A stretch of 33,452 nucleotides of DNA from CAZGXM01 sp964529795 (GTDB lineage Bacteria; Bacillota; JADQBR01). Positions 14,536-23,223 of the stretch are shown here, one piece after another. The notes under the pieces are model-generated. The model ran no database searches. It was not told the origin of the DNA and was given only the letters and a program-made list of their open reading frames with translations. The position numbers and the translations under genes were made by a program. The stretch's first letter is position 1. The number at the start of each line of letters is the position of its first letter. The stretch spans positions 1-33,452 of the forward strand of contig CAZGXM010000025.1 of the NCBI GenBank assembly GCA_964529795.1. The letters run 5' to 3'.

Positions 14536-15598
14536 CATCGCCGTGGTTGGTGCCGGGCCGGCCGGTCTGAATGCTGCCATCAGTGCCGCTTCCGTGGGGG
14601 CCAACGTACTCTTGTTGGACCGGGACCACGTGGTGGGCGGTCAATTGATTAAGCAGACCCACAAGTTTTTCGGTTCAAAGGAACAGTATGCCGGAACCCG
14701 TGGCATTGATATTGCGGGCCTGTTAAACCGGCGCCTGCAGGAGTTTGAAAATATTGACGTGAGACTAGGCACCACTGTTCTGGGCTATTACGAAGACGGC
14801 GTGATAACAGCGGAGTGTCCGGACCGGGTGCTGGAAATCAAGGCGGACAGTTTGATTGTTGCCACCGGGGCGGCGGAAAAAGTACTTCCCTTTCCCAATA
14901 ATGACCTGCCCGGCGTTTACGGGGCCGGTGCAGTGCAGACGCTGACCAATGTACACGGTGTCCTCCCGGGCAAAAGGGTACTGATGGTGGGATCAGGAAA
15001 TATCGGTCTTATAGTCAGCTACCAGCTGCTGCAGGCCGGTGTGCAGGTAGCGGGAGTTGTGGAGGCTGCCCCTTATATAGGCGGTTACCTGGTTCATGCC
15101 GCCAAGATCAGAAGAGCCGGTGTACCAATCTATACTTCCCATACAATTAAAGAGGCCTATGGCGCCGGTACGGTGGAGGGAGCGGTGATCTGGCAACTGG
15201 ACGAGCACTTTCAACCGGTGGCGGGGACCGAGAAAAATATTGTGGTAGACGTTATCTGCATTGCAGTGGGCCTGACCCCGCTGGCTGAACTGCTGTGGCA
15301 GGCCGGGTGTGAACTGAAGTATATTCCCCAGCTGGGCGGGCATGTACCCTTGAGAGATGAAAATTTGATGACCACTGTTCCCGGCATTTACGTGGCGGGA
15401 GATGTCAGTGGGGTGGAAGAAGCCAGTGCGGCCATGATTGAAGGGCAGCTGGTGGGTATGGCTGCGGCGTACAGGCTGGGTTTTGAAGCGGAAGGATACG
15501 AACAAACCTGGCAGGAAGCGGTTAGGCGTCTGTCGGAGCTTCGTTCCGGTCCGGCAGGGGAAAGGATACGCAGCGGGATAAAGATGGTAACCGGTTGA
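14522..15598 (+). CDS. FAD/NAD(P)-binding oxidoreductase subunit (HcnB / sarcosine oxidase alpha-like)
   Basis: The protein is 358 residues from the TTG at 14522, with GGGAGGGG about eight bases upstream. GTG 14513 is the alternative. The FAD site is GAGPAG at 10-15, followed by 'ANVLLLDRDHVVGGQLIKQTH'. A second nucleotide fold has GSGNIG starting at 157. 'GIYVAGDVSGVEEASAAMIEGQLVGMAAAYRLG' is the second FAD-contact motif. It is a pyridine nucleotide-disulfide reductase-type flavoprotein like HcnB, OoxA and the alpha subunit of archaeal proline dehydrogenase. In the complex it probably exchanges electrons with NAD(H) or ferredoxin. The substrate is not determined by sequence. Confidence 0.9.
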   Translation: MLKTDIAVVGAGPAGLNAAISAASVGANVLLLDRDHVVGGQLIKQTHKFFGSKEQYAGTRGIDIAGLLNRRLQEFENIDVRLGTTVLGYYEDGVITAECPDRVLEIKADSLIVATGAAEKVLPFPNNDLPGVYGAGAVQTLTNVHGVLPGKRVLMVGSGNIGLIVSYQLLQAGVQVAGVVEAAPYIGGYLVHAAKIRRAGVPIYTSHTIKEAYGAGTVEGAVIWQLDEHFQPVAGTEKNIVVDVICIAVGLTPLAELLWQAGCELKYIPQLGGHVPLRDENLMTTVPGIYVAGDVSGVEEASAAMIEGQLVGMAAAYRLGFEAEGYEQTWQEAVRRLSELRSGPAGERIRSGIKMVTG

Positions 15599-15614
15599 GA
15601 AAGGGGGGATCTAT

Positions 15615-16385
15615 GTGCTTGCCAGTACAGGAGTGCCAAGTCAAAATGATTTAAAAGCAGTGATACCGGGTGAGGAGAGATTGAAAAGAGGGCCGGTAGC
15701 AATAATAGAGTGCTTTCAAAAAATTCCCTGTAACCCCTGTTATCTTGCCTGCCGGTTTGGTGCAATCCGGAAATTTGAGGATATTAATGACCTGCCGCGG
15801 ATTGACGCTGAGCGGTGTAACGGGTGCGGCATCTGTGTGGTCAATTGCCCGGGGCTGGCGATATTTATCGTAGACTATACTTATTCGGACAGCGAAGGAT
15901 TGGTGAAAATACCCTACGAATACCTGCCGCTTCCGCAAGTGGGTTCGGAAGTGCTGGCGCTTGACAGGGAAGGAAAGGCAGTGGGTACTGCCAGAGTGAT
16001 AAAAATCCAGCGGGTAAAAAGCCAGGAACGTACACCGATTATTTCGCTGGCAGTGGCCAAGGACCTGGTCATGACGCTGAGAAATATTCGTGTGACCGGG
16101 GGCAGTGACAGGAAACGGACAATAGTCTGCCGCTGTGAAGATATTGATTTGGAGGAAATTAGAGAACTTATCAGGCAGGGTTTTACCAGTATTGACGAAA
16201 TCAAGCGCATTAGCCGCTGCGGTATGGGTCTGTGCCAGGGGCGCGGGTGCAGGCAGGTGGTGGCCCGGGAAATCGCCAGGGCCACTGGCAAAACACTGGA
16301 ACAGGTGCAGATGCCCACATTCCGGCAGCCGGTGAGACCGTTAAAACTGGGCAAGTTGTTGGGTGGTGAAAATGAGGATGCGTAA
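15615..16385 (+). CDS. Fe-S subunit with 4Fe-4S and BFD-type 2Fe-2S sites
   Basis: The protein is 256 residues from GTG 15615 with AAGGGGGG upstream. Three cysteine groups are seen: an unusual C33-x5-C39-x2-C42-x3-C46; a canonical ferredoxin set at C68, C71, C74 and C78; and a BFD-like 2Fe-2S site at C172, C174, C207 and C212 in 'CRCEDID...RCGMGLCQGRGC'. The BFD domain is the C-terminal part of HcnB-like proteins in other organisms, and here it is joined to ferredoxin clusters. It would wire the two flavoproteins of the complex together and to an outside acceptor. It lies 16 bases after the previous gene and overlaps the next by 14 bases. Confidence 0.85.
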   Translation: MLASTGVPSQNDLKAVIPGEERLKRGPVAIIECFQKIPCNPCYLACRFGAIRKFEDINDLPRIDAERCNGCGICVVNCPGLAIFIVDYTYSDSEGLVKIPYEYLPLPQVGSEVLALDREGKAVGTARVIKIQRVKSQERTPIISLAVAKDLVMTLRNIRVTGGSDRKRTIVCRCEDIDLEEIRELIRQGFTSIDEIKRISRCGMGLCQGRGCRQVVAREIARATGKTLEQVQMPTFRQPVRPLKLGKLLGGENEDA

Positions 16386-17532
16386 GACTGCTAGCGTGGT
16401 GATTATTGGCGGCGGTGTGCACGGTTGTTCCGTTGCCTATTACCTGGCCAAAAAGGGGATGAAGGATGTAGTCCTGTTGGAAAAAGATTATCTCTGTGCC
16501 GGAGGTACCGGGCGTTCGGCGGCAGGAGTGAGGCACCAGTTTGGCACGGAAATCAATATCCGCCTGGCGGCAACCAGTATAAAAATGCTGGAAAACCTGG
16601 CTGAAGAACTGGACTACCGGCCGGGGATAGGTCTGATGCAGGGCGGGTATATGATGCTGGCGTACACGGAAACCCAACTGGAGCAATTCAAGGTCAACGC
16701 CAGACTGCAAAATGAGCTGGTCAATGCCAACACGCGGATTTTGTCCGTGGACCAGGTGGCAGAGATTGTCAAGGGGATTAACAGAGAAGGCTTGTTGGGA
16801 GCCTCATTTAACGAAAGAGACGGCCATGTGGACCCGTTTCACCTGACCCAGGCCTATGCCGATGCGGCAAAGCGTCTGGGAGTGGAAATCTACACCGGTA
16901 CGGAAGTGGTGGATATCAACACGGACGGTACCCGGGTAACGGCGGTGGTGACGCGGCAGGGGGATGAGATTCACACACCGCTGGTGGTTAATGCTGCAGG
17001 CCCGCACGGTGCTGTGATTACAAGCATGGTGGGGCTGGATATCCCGCTATATCCCGAAAGACATCAAATCCTGGTTACCGAACCTCTGGAAAAGTTTCTG
17101 CCCTGCATGGTGATATCTTTTACCCATGGCACTTACTTCAAACAAACACCGCATGGGAGCCTGCTCCTGGGTGTGGGTGACCCGGAGCATGAAGTGAAAG
17201 ACTTTAACCAGCAGTCCACCTGGCAGTTTCTCCGGGATGTGGCCAGGAAAGTCACTTTCCATTTACCGCTTCTCAAAGAAGTGCGGGTGGTGCGCCAGTG
17301 GGCCGGGCTGTATGATATCACACCGGATTCCCAGGCAATTTTGGGCCGGACAGAGGTTGAAGGTTTCTATCTGGATGTTGGCTGGAGCGGTCACGGGCTG
17401 CAGCTTGGCCCGGTGGTGGGCAGGTTGATGGCTCAGGAAATTGCCGGTGAAAAGCCCGATATTGATATTTCCGCAATGAGTATAGACAGGTTTAAAACAG
17501 GAAAGTTGATTCCTGAACCGGCCTGTGTGTAA
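16372..17532 (+). CDS. DAO-family FAD-dependent amino acid dehydrogenase, catalytic subunit (HcnC / SoxB-like)
   Basis: The protein is 386 residues from ATG 16372 (an ATG two codons later is possible). The dinucleotide motif GGGVHG is at 13-18, then 'GGTGRSAAGVRHQFGTEINIRL' for FAD binding, 'ERDGHVDPFHLTQAYADAAKRLGVEIYTGTEV' and, near the end, 'GFYLDVGWSGHGLQLGPVVGRLMAQEIAG'. These are features of sarcosine oxidase beta, HcnC and the beta subunit of archaeal proline dehydrogenase. It should oxidise the C-N bond of an amino or imino acid (sarcosine, proline, hydroxyproline, D-amino acid or glycine betaine-derived compounds are all possible). It closes the four-gene dehydrogenase operon, and its AOR-side neighbour follows after 53 bases. 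Confidence 0.92.
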   Translation: MRMRKTASVVIIGGGVHGCSVAYYLAKKGMKDVVLLEKDYLCAGGTGRSAAGVRHQFGTEINIRLAATSIKMLENLAEELDYRPGIGLMQGGYMMLAYTETQLEQFKVNARLQNELVNANTRILSVDQVAEIVKGINREGLLGASFNERDGHVDPFHLTQAYADAAKRLGVEIYTGTEVVDINTDGTRVTAVVTRQGDEIHTPLVVNAAGPHGAVITSMVGLDIPLYPERHQILVTEPLEKFLPCMVISFTHGTYFKQTPHGSLLLGVGDPEHEVKDFNQQSTWQFLRDVARKVTFHLPLLKEVRVVRQWAGLYDITPDSQAILGRTEVEGFYLDVGWSGHGLQLGPVVGRLMAQEIAGEKPDIDISAMSIDRFKTGKLIPEPACV

Positions 17533-17585
17533 TAACGGTGCGGGATATGCCGGTGACCGGTAAAAATTATGTGAGGTGATGACCA

Positions 17586-18005
17586 GTGAAAGTGCTGAGG
17601 AGCAAGGGAGAGCTTTGCACGCAATGTTATGCCTGCGAGCAGGTGTGTTCCACCAACTTCACAAAAGTGGAGGACAGGGAAAAGTCCGCCATCAGAATTG
17701 GCACCAGGTTGCCTGACAGCGGGGCGGTGGAAATAATCACCTGCAACCAGTGCGGGGAATGCATTGACATCTGCCCCACCAATGCCATTTACCGGGCGAA
17801 AAACGGTAACGTACTCATTAATAAAAATTTGTGTGTGGGCTGTTTTTCCTGTGTGGGGTTCTGCCCGCATGCGGCCATGTTCAGGCACCGGGACATGCTG
17901 GAACCGTTTAAATGTATTGCCTGTGCCAAGTGTGTGAAAGAATGCCCTGCCGGGGCTCTGTACATGGAGGAAGTATCAGGTTCTCAAGAGGAAAAAATGT
18001 GTTAG
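17586..18005 (+). CDS. ferredoxin-type protein with four 4Fe-4S motifs (AOR electron-transfer subunit)
   Basis: The protein is 139 residues from GTG 17586 with GAGGTGAT upstream. Four complete cysteine quartets are visible: CTQCYACEQVC (11-21), CNQCGECIDICP (53-64), CVGCFSCVGFCP and CIACAKCVKECP. It therefore probably holds four 4Fe-4S clusters. Such proteins (AorA, HycB or BamC type) carry electrons from tungsten AORs to other partners. The AOR gene begins 13 bases downstream, and this pairing is widespread in anaerobes. The last residues are '...EEKMC', with a terminal cysteine. It could also take electrons from the dehydrogenase complex encoded just upstream. Confidence 0.9.
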   Translation: MKVLRSKGELCTQCYACEQVCSTNFTKVEDREKSAIRIGTRLPDSGAVEIITCNQCGECIDICPTNAIYRAKNGNVLINKNLCVGCFSCVGFCPHAAMFRHRDMLEPFKCIACAKCVKECPAGALYMEEVSGSQEEKMC

Positions 18006-18018
18006 GGAGGTCTGGTTT

Positions 18019-20193
18019 ATGTGTGGGTGTTGTCATACCTTTTCCGTGGAGGAACTGAAAAAATCGCGCAAGGTTTTCAAGACTTTTGAATACGCATTAA
18101 AACCGGTGGAAAAAGGCTATGCCGGCAGGACACTGTACGTCAACCTGTCTGATCAAATTATAAAAAATAAACCTGTTACCCCGGAGATGAAAGAAATCTT
18201 TATCGGCGGCCGTGGTTTCGGGCTTTATTACCTGTGGCACGCCGTTACGGAAAATACCAAGTGGTCTGACCCGGAAAACGAAATTATCATTTCCAGCGGC
18301 CCCATCGGTGGTACCACCCAGTACCCCGGTGCGGGAAAATCCATTGCAGTTACCCTTTCTCCGGCAACCGGAACTGTTATAGACAGCAACGTGGGCGGGC
18401 ATTTTGGTCCACTCTTGAAGTTCTCCGGCTGGGATGCTCTGGAAATTCAGGGCAAGGCTGACCGGGATGTCATTGTCTATATAGATGGTGACGAGGGGAT
18501 TGTTTCCCTTGAAGATGTCCCGGTAGAGGATATCAATACCCATTTGCTGGTGGAACAGCTCACCGAACTGTATGCCGGTTCACCGGAAGAAAAGAAAAAC
18601 ATTTCCATAGTATCCACCGGTACCGGTGCGGAGCACACCTATATGGGCATATTGAATTTCTCTTTCTATGACCACAAGCGGAAGGCCATCCGCATAAAAC
18701 AGGCCGGGCGGGGAGGTGTCGGGACTGTTTTTCGCAACAAGAAGATAAAGGCGCTGGTGGTCAAGTTCAGCGGTTTGAAAGGCGATTCCAACCACCCTGC
18801 GGACAAGAACCGGGTTGACGAGACCGGTATCAAGATGCACCGCGAGATAGCCACCCAGGACCACAAGCAGAACAACATGCGCAAGCGGGGCACCACTCAC
18901 CTGCCGCCCATTATGAATGACCATGACTTGCTGCCCGTGTGCAATTTCAAGTTCGGCTCGCATCCCGATGCCGCGCCGATTCTCAACTGGGACAACCGCC
19001 TCACCCACACCGGGGCGGAGGGTTGCTGGTACGGCTGTACCCTGGCCTGTGCCCAGGTAATACACGGTTATGAACTGAAAACCGGTCCCTACAAGGGGCA
19101 GAAGGTACTGGTGGACGGCCCGGAGTATGAAACCATTGCTGGTGTGGGCTCCAATCTGGGAATTTTTGACCAGGACCATATTATCGAGTGTAATTTTTAC
19201 TGTGATACTTACGGGATTGACACCATTTCTTTTGGTACCGCCACAGCTTTTATCATGGAGTGCTACGAAAACGGTATTTTGGACAAGGAAAGAACCGGCG
19301 GTTTGGAGTTAAAGTTTGGCAATTCCCGGGCGGCGCTGGAATTATTGCATCAGATGGCCCGGGGGGAAGGGTTTGGCAGGATAGCAGGCCAGGGCATCCG
19401 GCGGATAAAAGAGATATTTGTCAGGGAGTACCAGGCAGACCCGCAATTCCTGCAGGACATCGGTATGGAAGCCAAGGGTCTGGAGTACTCGGAATATGTC
19501 AGCAAGGAATCGCTGGCACAAAAAGGCGGTTACGGCCTGGCCAATAAAGGGCCGCAGCATGATGAGGCCTGGCTGATATTTATGGATATGGTGCTGAACC
19601 AGATACCCACTTTTGAAGATAAGGCCGAGGCCCTGCACTACTTCCCCATGATGCGTACCTGGTTCGGATTAAATGGCCTGTGCAAGCTACCCTGGAACGA
19701 CGTGGTGCCGGCGGATAACGCCGATCAGGAGGAACCGGAGAAGGTGCCGGGCCATGTGGAGAACTATGTCAGCCTGTTTTCGGCGGTTACCGGCCGGGAA
19801 ATTACCAAGGAGGACCTGATTGCCCAGTCCGAGGCTGTTTACAATTTCCAGCGAGTGTTTAACCTCAGGATGGGATTTGGCACCCGTAAGTATGACGCAA
19901 TTCCCTACCGGTCATCAGGCCCTGTTACCGTTGAAGAATATGAATCCAGGGCCGAGCGTTATGACAAACAGCTGAAAGAAATTATTGGCGTAGAACCCGA
20001 GGGAAAATCAACGGATGAAAAAATTAAAATTCTTCGCAGGTACAGGGAAGAACAGTATGAAACCTTGATTGACACCGTGTACAAGCGCCGCGGTTGGAAC
20101 GAAAACGGCATTCCCACCCTGGAGACACTGCGCCGGTTGAAAATTGACTTTCCTGATGTGGTTGAAGTAGTGAAAAAGCACCTGGATGCATAA
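18019..20193 (+). CDS. aor: aldehyde:ferredoxin oxidoreductase, tungsten/molybdopterin enzyme
   Basis: The protein is 724 residues from ATG 18019, with GGGAGG eight bases upstream. It is about 100 residues longer than common AORs (600-650). A usual AOR start ('GYAGRTLYVNLSDQ') is found only at about residue 34. The extra N-terminus begins MCGCCHTFSVEELKKSRK. Pterin-binding and fold motifs include 'IFIGGRGFGLYYLWHA' and 'SSGPIGGTTQYPGAGKSIAVTLSPATG'. The 4Fe-4S ligands appear as C336-x3-C340-x3-C344 with the fourth at C555 ('GLCKLPW'). The first spacing is three residues, where AORs usually have two. The enzyme oxidises aldehydes to acids, or the reverse, with ferredoxin. The ferredoxin-type gene precedes it and a MoaD-like gene follows. 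Membership of the AOR family is certain, but the substrate is not. Confidence 0.93.
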   Translation: MCGCCHTFSVEELKKSRKVFKTFEYALKPVEKGYAGRTLYVNLSDQIIKNKPVTPEMKEIFIGGRGFGLYYLWHAVTENTKWSDPENEIIISSGPIGGTTQYPGAGKSIAVTLSPATGTVIDSNVGGHFGPLLKFSGWDALEIQGKADRDVIVYIDGDEGIVSLEDVPVEDINTHLLVEQLTELYAGSPEEKKNISIVSTGTGAEHTYMGILNFSFYDHKRKAIRIKQAGRGGVGTVFRNKKIKALVVKFSGLKGDSNHPADKNRVDETGIKMHREIATQDHKQNNMRKRGTTHLPPIMNDHDLLPVCNFKFGSHPDAAPILNWDNRLTHTGAEGCWYGCTLACAQVIHGYELKTGPYKGQKVLVDGPEYETIAGVGSNLGIFDQDHIIECNFYCDTYGIDTISFGTATAFIMECYENGILDKERTGGLELKFGNSRAALELLHQMARGEGFGRIAGQGIRRIKEIFVREYQADPQFLQDIGMEAKGLEYSEYVSKESLAQKGGYGLANKGPQHDEAWLIFMDMVLNQIPTFEDKAEALHYFPMMRTWFGLNGLCKLPWNDVVPADNADQEEPEKVPGHVENYVSLFSAVTGREITKEDLIAQSEAVYNFQRVFNLRMGFGTRKYDAIPYRSSGPVTVEEYESRAERYDKQLKEIIGVEPEGKSTDEKIKILRRYREEQYETLIDTVYKRRGWNENGIPTLETLRRLKIDFPDVVEVVKKHLDA

Positions 20194-20243
20194 ATGGGGC
20201 TTGCTACTGACAGGTGCATAATATCAGACAAGGATGATTGTCA

Positions 20244-20480
20244 ATGAAGATTACAATTAAGGCCACCGGCACCATGCGGCGGTTGTTTGCCAGTGGAAAA
20301 GATGGGGTGACCGTGGAGATTGATTCGCCAAAGACAGTACGGGAAATCCTGGTTGAGGAACTGGGTATTGACCCCGGTATTGTCATGGCTGTAATTGTTA
20401 ACGGGCAGTACCGAAAAAGAGACTATACTCCCACCGACGGGGATGAGATTACCCTGGTATACCCCCTGGGTGGGGGTTAA
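20244..20480 (+). CDS. MoaD/ThiS-family sulfur carrier protein
   Basis: The protein is 78 residues from ATG 20244, with AAGGATG about nine bases upstream. The beta-grasp sequence ends 'DGDEITLVYPLGGG'. The terminal Gly-Gly is the site of adenylation and thiocarboxylation in MoaD and ThiS. MoaD-like genes often sit next to AOR genes and supply sulfur for the pterin dithiolene of the tungsten cofactor, so this one probably serves the AOR encoded 50 bases upstream. A role in another sulfur-transfer pathway cannot be excluded. No MoaE or E1-type partner is present in the window. Confidence 0.88.
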   Translation: MKITIKATGTMRRLFASGKDGVTVEIDSPKTVREILVEELGIDPGIVMAVIVNGQYRKRDYTPTDGDEITLVYPLGGG

Positions 20481-20515
20481 ACTTCCAAATGCTTTAAGGG
20501 CAGGAGGTAATGGTT

Positions 20516-21760
20516 ATGGAGGATTCGGCATGGGAAACGGCCATTGAACAACTGGCGGCTGCGGCAGCCGTTGCCGGTATCAGCCCGGAACTGGTGGAAT
20601 TGTTAAGTGCACCGCAAAGGCTGATGGAGGTTCAGTTTCCGGTGAAGATGGATGACGGTAAGGTTAAATTGTTCACCGGTTACCGGGTTCATTATAATTA
20701 CGCGTTGGGACCCGTGCAAGGGGGTACCAGGTTTCATCCCGATGAGACCTTGGATGATATCAAGGCATTAGCGCTGTGGATGACGGTGAAGAATGCCGTT
20801 AACCAGCTGCCTGCGGGCGGGGGTAAAGGGGGCGTGCGTTGTGACCCTCTTGAACTTTCCCGGGGCGAGCTGGAACGGGTCTGCCGGGGATACATCCGGG
20901 CCATTGCCCCCATGTTAGGCTCTATGGTTGATTTTCCCGGGGCGGACGTGGGTACGGGTGTAGATACCCAGAGCTGGATGCTGGATGAATGGGAACAGAT
21001 GCATGCCATGCGCCACCAGCCGGATGCAATCAGCGGCAAGGGGATTCCACTGGGGGGAGCGAAAGGCCGACCCCAGGCTACGGGCCTGGGAGTGAGCCTG
21101 GCGGTCAGGGAAACCTGTGAAAGATTGGGCTTGAACTTGTGCGGGTTGAAAGTGGCAGTTCAGGGGTTTGGTAAAGTCGGTTCCTGGGCGGCGAGGATAT
21201 TGGCCGGGTATGGCGCAACCGTGGTTGGAGTGAGTGATGTTTCGGGTTTTGCATATAACGAACAGGGCTTGGATATAACGGCGCTGCAGGAGCATGTTGC
21301 CCGGCACGGGACGGTGAAGGGATTTACCGGGGGTCAGGATTTGCCGCGGGACGAAATAATTGCCTGCCCTTGCCAGGTACTTATTCCCGCAGCGGTTCAA
21401 AGTGCAATTACCGTGGAAAATGTTTCCCGGGTGGCGGCCGACATCATAGTGGAAGGTGCCAACGGACCTGTTACCCCCGCGGCGGAAAGAATTCTCGAGG
21501 ACATGGAGGTGCTGATAGTACCGGACATCGTGGCCAACGGGGGCGGTACGGTCATTGCCTATTTGGAGAGAGTTCAGGGGACATACGGTTTTTTCTGGCC
21601 CGAGCAGGAAGTACACCGGCGGTATGAGCGGATGTTCAGGTCAATTTACAAGGATGTATTTGACCTGGCCGGGAAAGAAAATATTACCATGCGTATGGCG
21701 GCCTGGAGCATTGCACTGCGCAATATCCAGGAAGGGGTTAGGTTACGGGGATGGATTTAG
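20516..21760 (+). CDS. gdhA: Glu/Leu/Phe/Val-type dehydrogenase (glutamate dehydrogenase)
   Basis: The protein is 414 residues from ATG 20516, seven bases after GGAGGT. An ATG at 20510 is too close to that site. The catalytic domain has 'GYRVHYNYALGPVQGGTRFHPDETLDDIKALALWMTVKNAVNQLPAGGGKGGVRCDP', with the substrate lysines, and 'DFPGADVGTGVDTQSWMLDEW'. The Rossmann part starts 'VAVQGFGKVGSWAARIL', and 'VEGANGPVTPAAERIL...VPDIVANGGGTVIAYLE' is standard. The length fits hexameric GDH. It interconverts an L-amino acid and its 2-oxoacid with NAD(P). Placed before korDABC, it probably supplies 2-oxoglutarate or a related oxoacid. The hinge motif here is 'GIPLGGAKGRPQATG', where 'GGSxGRxxATG' is more common, and this may affect specificity. 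Confidence 0.92.
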   Translation: MEDSAWETAIEQLAAAAAVAGISPELVELLSAPQRLMEVQFPVKMDDGKVKLFTGYRVHYNYALGPVQGGTRFHPDETLDDIKALALWMTVKNAVNQLPAGGGKGGVRCDPLELSRGELERVCRGYIRAIAPMLGSMVDFPGADVGTGVDTQSWMLDEWEQMHAMRHQPDAISGKGIPLGGAKGRPQATGLGVSLAVRETCERLGLNLCGLKVAVQGFGKVGSWAARILAGYGATVVGVSDVSGFAYNEQGLDITALQEHVARHGTVKGFTGGQDLPRDEIIACPCQVLIPAAVQSAITVENVSRVAADIIVEGANGPVTPAAERILEDMEVLIVPDIVANGGGTVIAYLERVQGTYGFFWPEQEVHRRYERMFRSIYKDVFDLAGKENITMRMAAWSIALRNIQEGVRLRGWI

Positions 21761-21875
21761 TATCGGTTTTTGGGTGAGCGGCCAGAGAATTTTATCGGCA
21801 TGAGGCGTTTTAGTTCAAGTCTGCGGGCCTACCCTGGTCCGCAGGATGCCATGACAAACGGGAAGGAGCATGTCT

Positions 21876-22085
21876 ATGGAACAACCGCAGGTAAAAATTA
21901 CTGTTAACGAACATTTTTGTAAACGTTGCGGTATCTGTATTGCGTTTTGCCCGCAAAAGGTTTATGAACCGGCCAAAGACGGGTTGCCGTTGGTTACGGG
22001 CGTGGACAGGTGTACTTACTGCCGCCTGTGTGACTGGCGCTGTCCTGACATGGCCATATTGCTGGAGGTGAGCGCAAGTGCGTAG
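21876..22085 (+). CDS. korD: 2-oxoacid:ferredoxin oxidoreductase, delta (ferredoxin) subunit
   Basis: The protein is 69 residues from ATG 21876, nine bases after GGAAGG. An ATG six bases earlier is also possible. It has two 4Fe-4S motifs, CKRCGICIAFCP and CTYCRLCDWRCP. In the KorDABC-type enzyme this small subunit carries electrons from the thiamine diphosphate/Fe-S core to free ferredoxin. Its last codons overlap the korA start by eight bases, so translation is coupled. Gene order delta-alpha-beta-gamma is that of 2-oxoglutarate:ferredoxin oxidoreductases. Confidence 0.92.
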   Translation: MEQPQVKITVNEHFCKRCGICIAFCPQKVYEPAKDGLPLVTGVDRCTYCRLCDWRCPDMAILLEVSASA

Positions 22086-23223
22086 ACCCACAGGCAGACA
22101 AATTATACAGGGCAACGAGGCCTGCGCCTGGGGCGCCATTGAGGCGGGTGCCAGATTTTTTGCCGGGTACCCCATCACCCCTTCGTCCGAAGTTGCGGAA
22201 ATCTGCGCCAATGTATTGCCAGACTACGGCGGTATCTATATTCAGATGGAAGATGAGCTGGCCAGCATGGCTGCCATAGTAGGTGCCTCCCTGTCAGGGG
22301 TCAAGTCATTTACAGCCACCAGCGGTCCGGGGTTTTCCCTGATGCAGGAGAACCTGGGAGTGGCCATTGCCCAGGAGGTTCCCTGCGTGGTAGTGGACGT
22401 GCAGCGGATGGGCCCAGCTACCGGCCTGGCAACCCGCCCTGCCCAGGGTGATATCATGCAGGTGCGCTGGGGTACTCACGGCGACCATGCCATTATTGCC
22501 CTGTCACCGGCATCGGTGCTGGAGTGTTTCACCCTGACCGTGCGGGCATTTAACCTGGCGGAGAAATACCGCACCCCGGTGGTCCTCCTTGGCGATGAGG
22601 TAATAGGACACTTGAGAGAGTGTGTGGAACTGCCGCAGCCCGGTAGCTTGGAAATAGTTAACCGCAAGAGACCCACGGGGGATCCCGGGAAGTACCTGCC
22701 GTATGCTCCGGATGAGGACGGCATACCGCCCATGGCCAAATACGGAGACCCCTATATCCTGCATGCTTCCAGTTCTGCCCATGATGCCACTGGATGCACA
22801 AACAGCAGCCCGGCAAACAACGCTGCGCTTGTAAAACGCCTGTACAACAAGATTTACCACAACCGGGCGGACATTATCCAGACAGAAATTTTCGGGCCTG
22901 AAAAAGCGGACTGTACAATCATTGCTTATGGCGGCACTTCCCGGTCGGCAATGCAGGCAGTGGTAGAGGCCAATGAGTGCGGGTTAAGTGTCAACTTGTT
23001 GCGGTTGATTACCATTTGGCCCTTTCCGGAAGATGCGGTAAGGGATGTGCTGGCAGCAAGCAGGAGTGTAATTGTTCCGGAAATGAATTTGGGGCAGGTC
23101 CTGCTTGAAGTGGGACGCTTGAACGCAGGTTACAACCTTCCGGTTTACCCGGTTTCCAGGGTGGACGGGGAGCTGATTACCCCTGACCAGATTCTGGCGA
23201 AAATCAAGGAGGTGGCAAAGTAA
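22078..23223 (+). CDS. korA: 2-oxoacid:ferredoxin oxidoreductase, alpha subunit
   Basis: The protein is 381 residues from GTG 22078 with GGAGGTG upstream. It begins 'RQIIQGNEACAWGAIEAGARFFAGYPITPSSEVAEICA', then 'QMEDELASMAAIVGASLSGVKSFTATSGPGFSLMQENLGVAIAQEVPCVVVDVQRMGPATGLATRPAQGD', the hallmark of KorA/VorB alpha subunits. The C-terminal half has 'LLRLITIWPFPEDAV'. With the beta, gamma and delta subunits it oxidatively decarboxylates a 2-oxoacid to acyl-CoA and reduces ferredoxin. The adjacent GDH gene favours 2-oxoglutarate, and branched-chain 2-oxoacids are the alternative given the liv transporter. Confidence 0.94.
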   Translation: MRRPTGRQIIQGNEACAWGAIEAGARFFAGYPITPSSEVAEICANVLPDYGGIYIQMEDELASMAAIVGASLSGVKSFTATSGPGFSLMQENLGVAIAQEVPCVVVDVQRMGPATGLATRPAQGDIMQVRWGTHGDHAIIALSPASVLECFTLTVRAFNLAEKYRTPVVLLGDEVIGHLRECVELPQPGSLEIVNRKRPTGDPGKYLPYAPDEDGIPPMAKYGDPYILHASSSAHDATGCTNSSPANNAALVKRLYNKIYHNRADIIQTEIFGPEKADCTIIAYGGTSRSAMQAVVEANECGLSVNLLRLITIWPFPEDAVRDVLAASRSVIVPEMNLGQVLLEVGRLNAGYNLPVYPVSRVDGELITPDQILAKIKEVAK

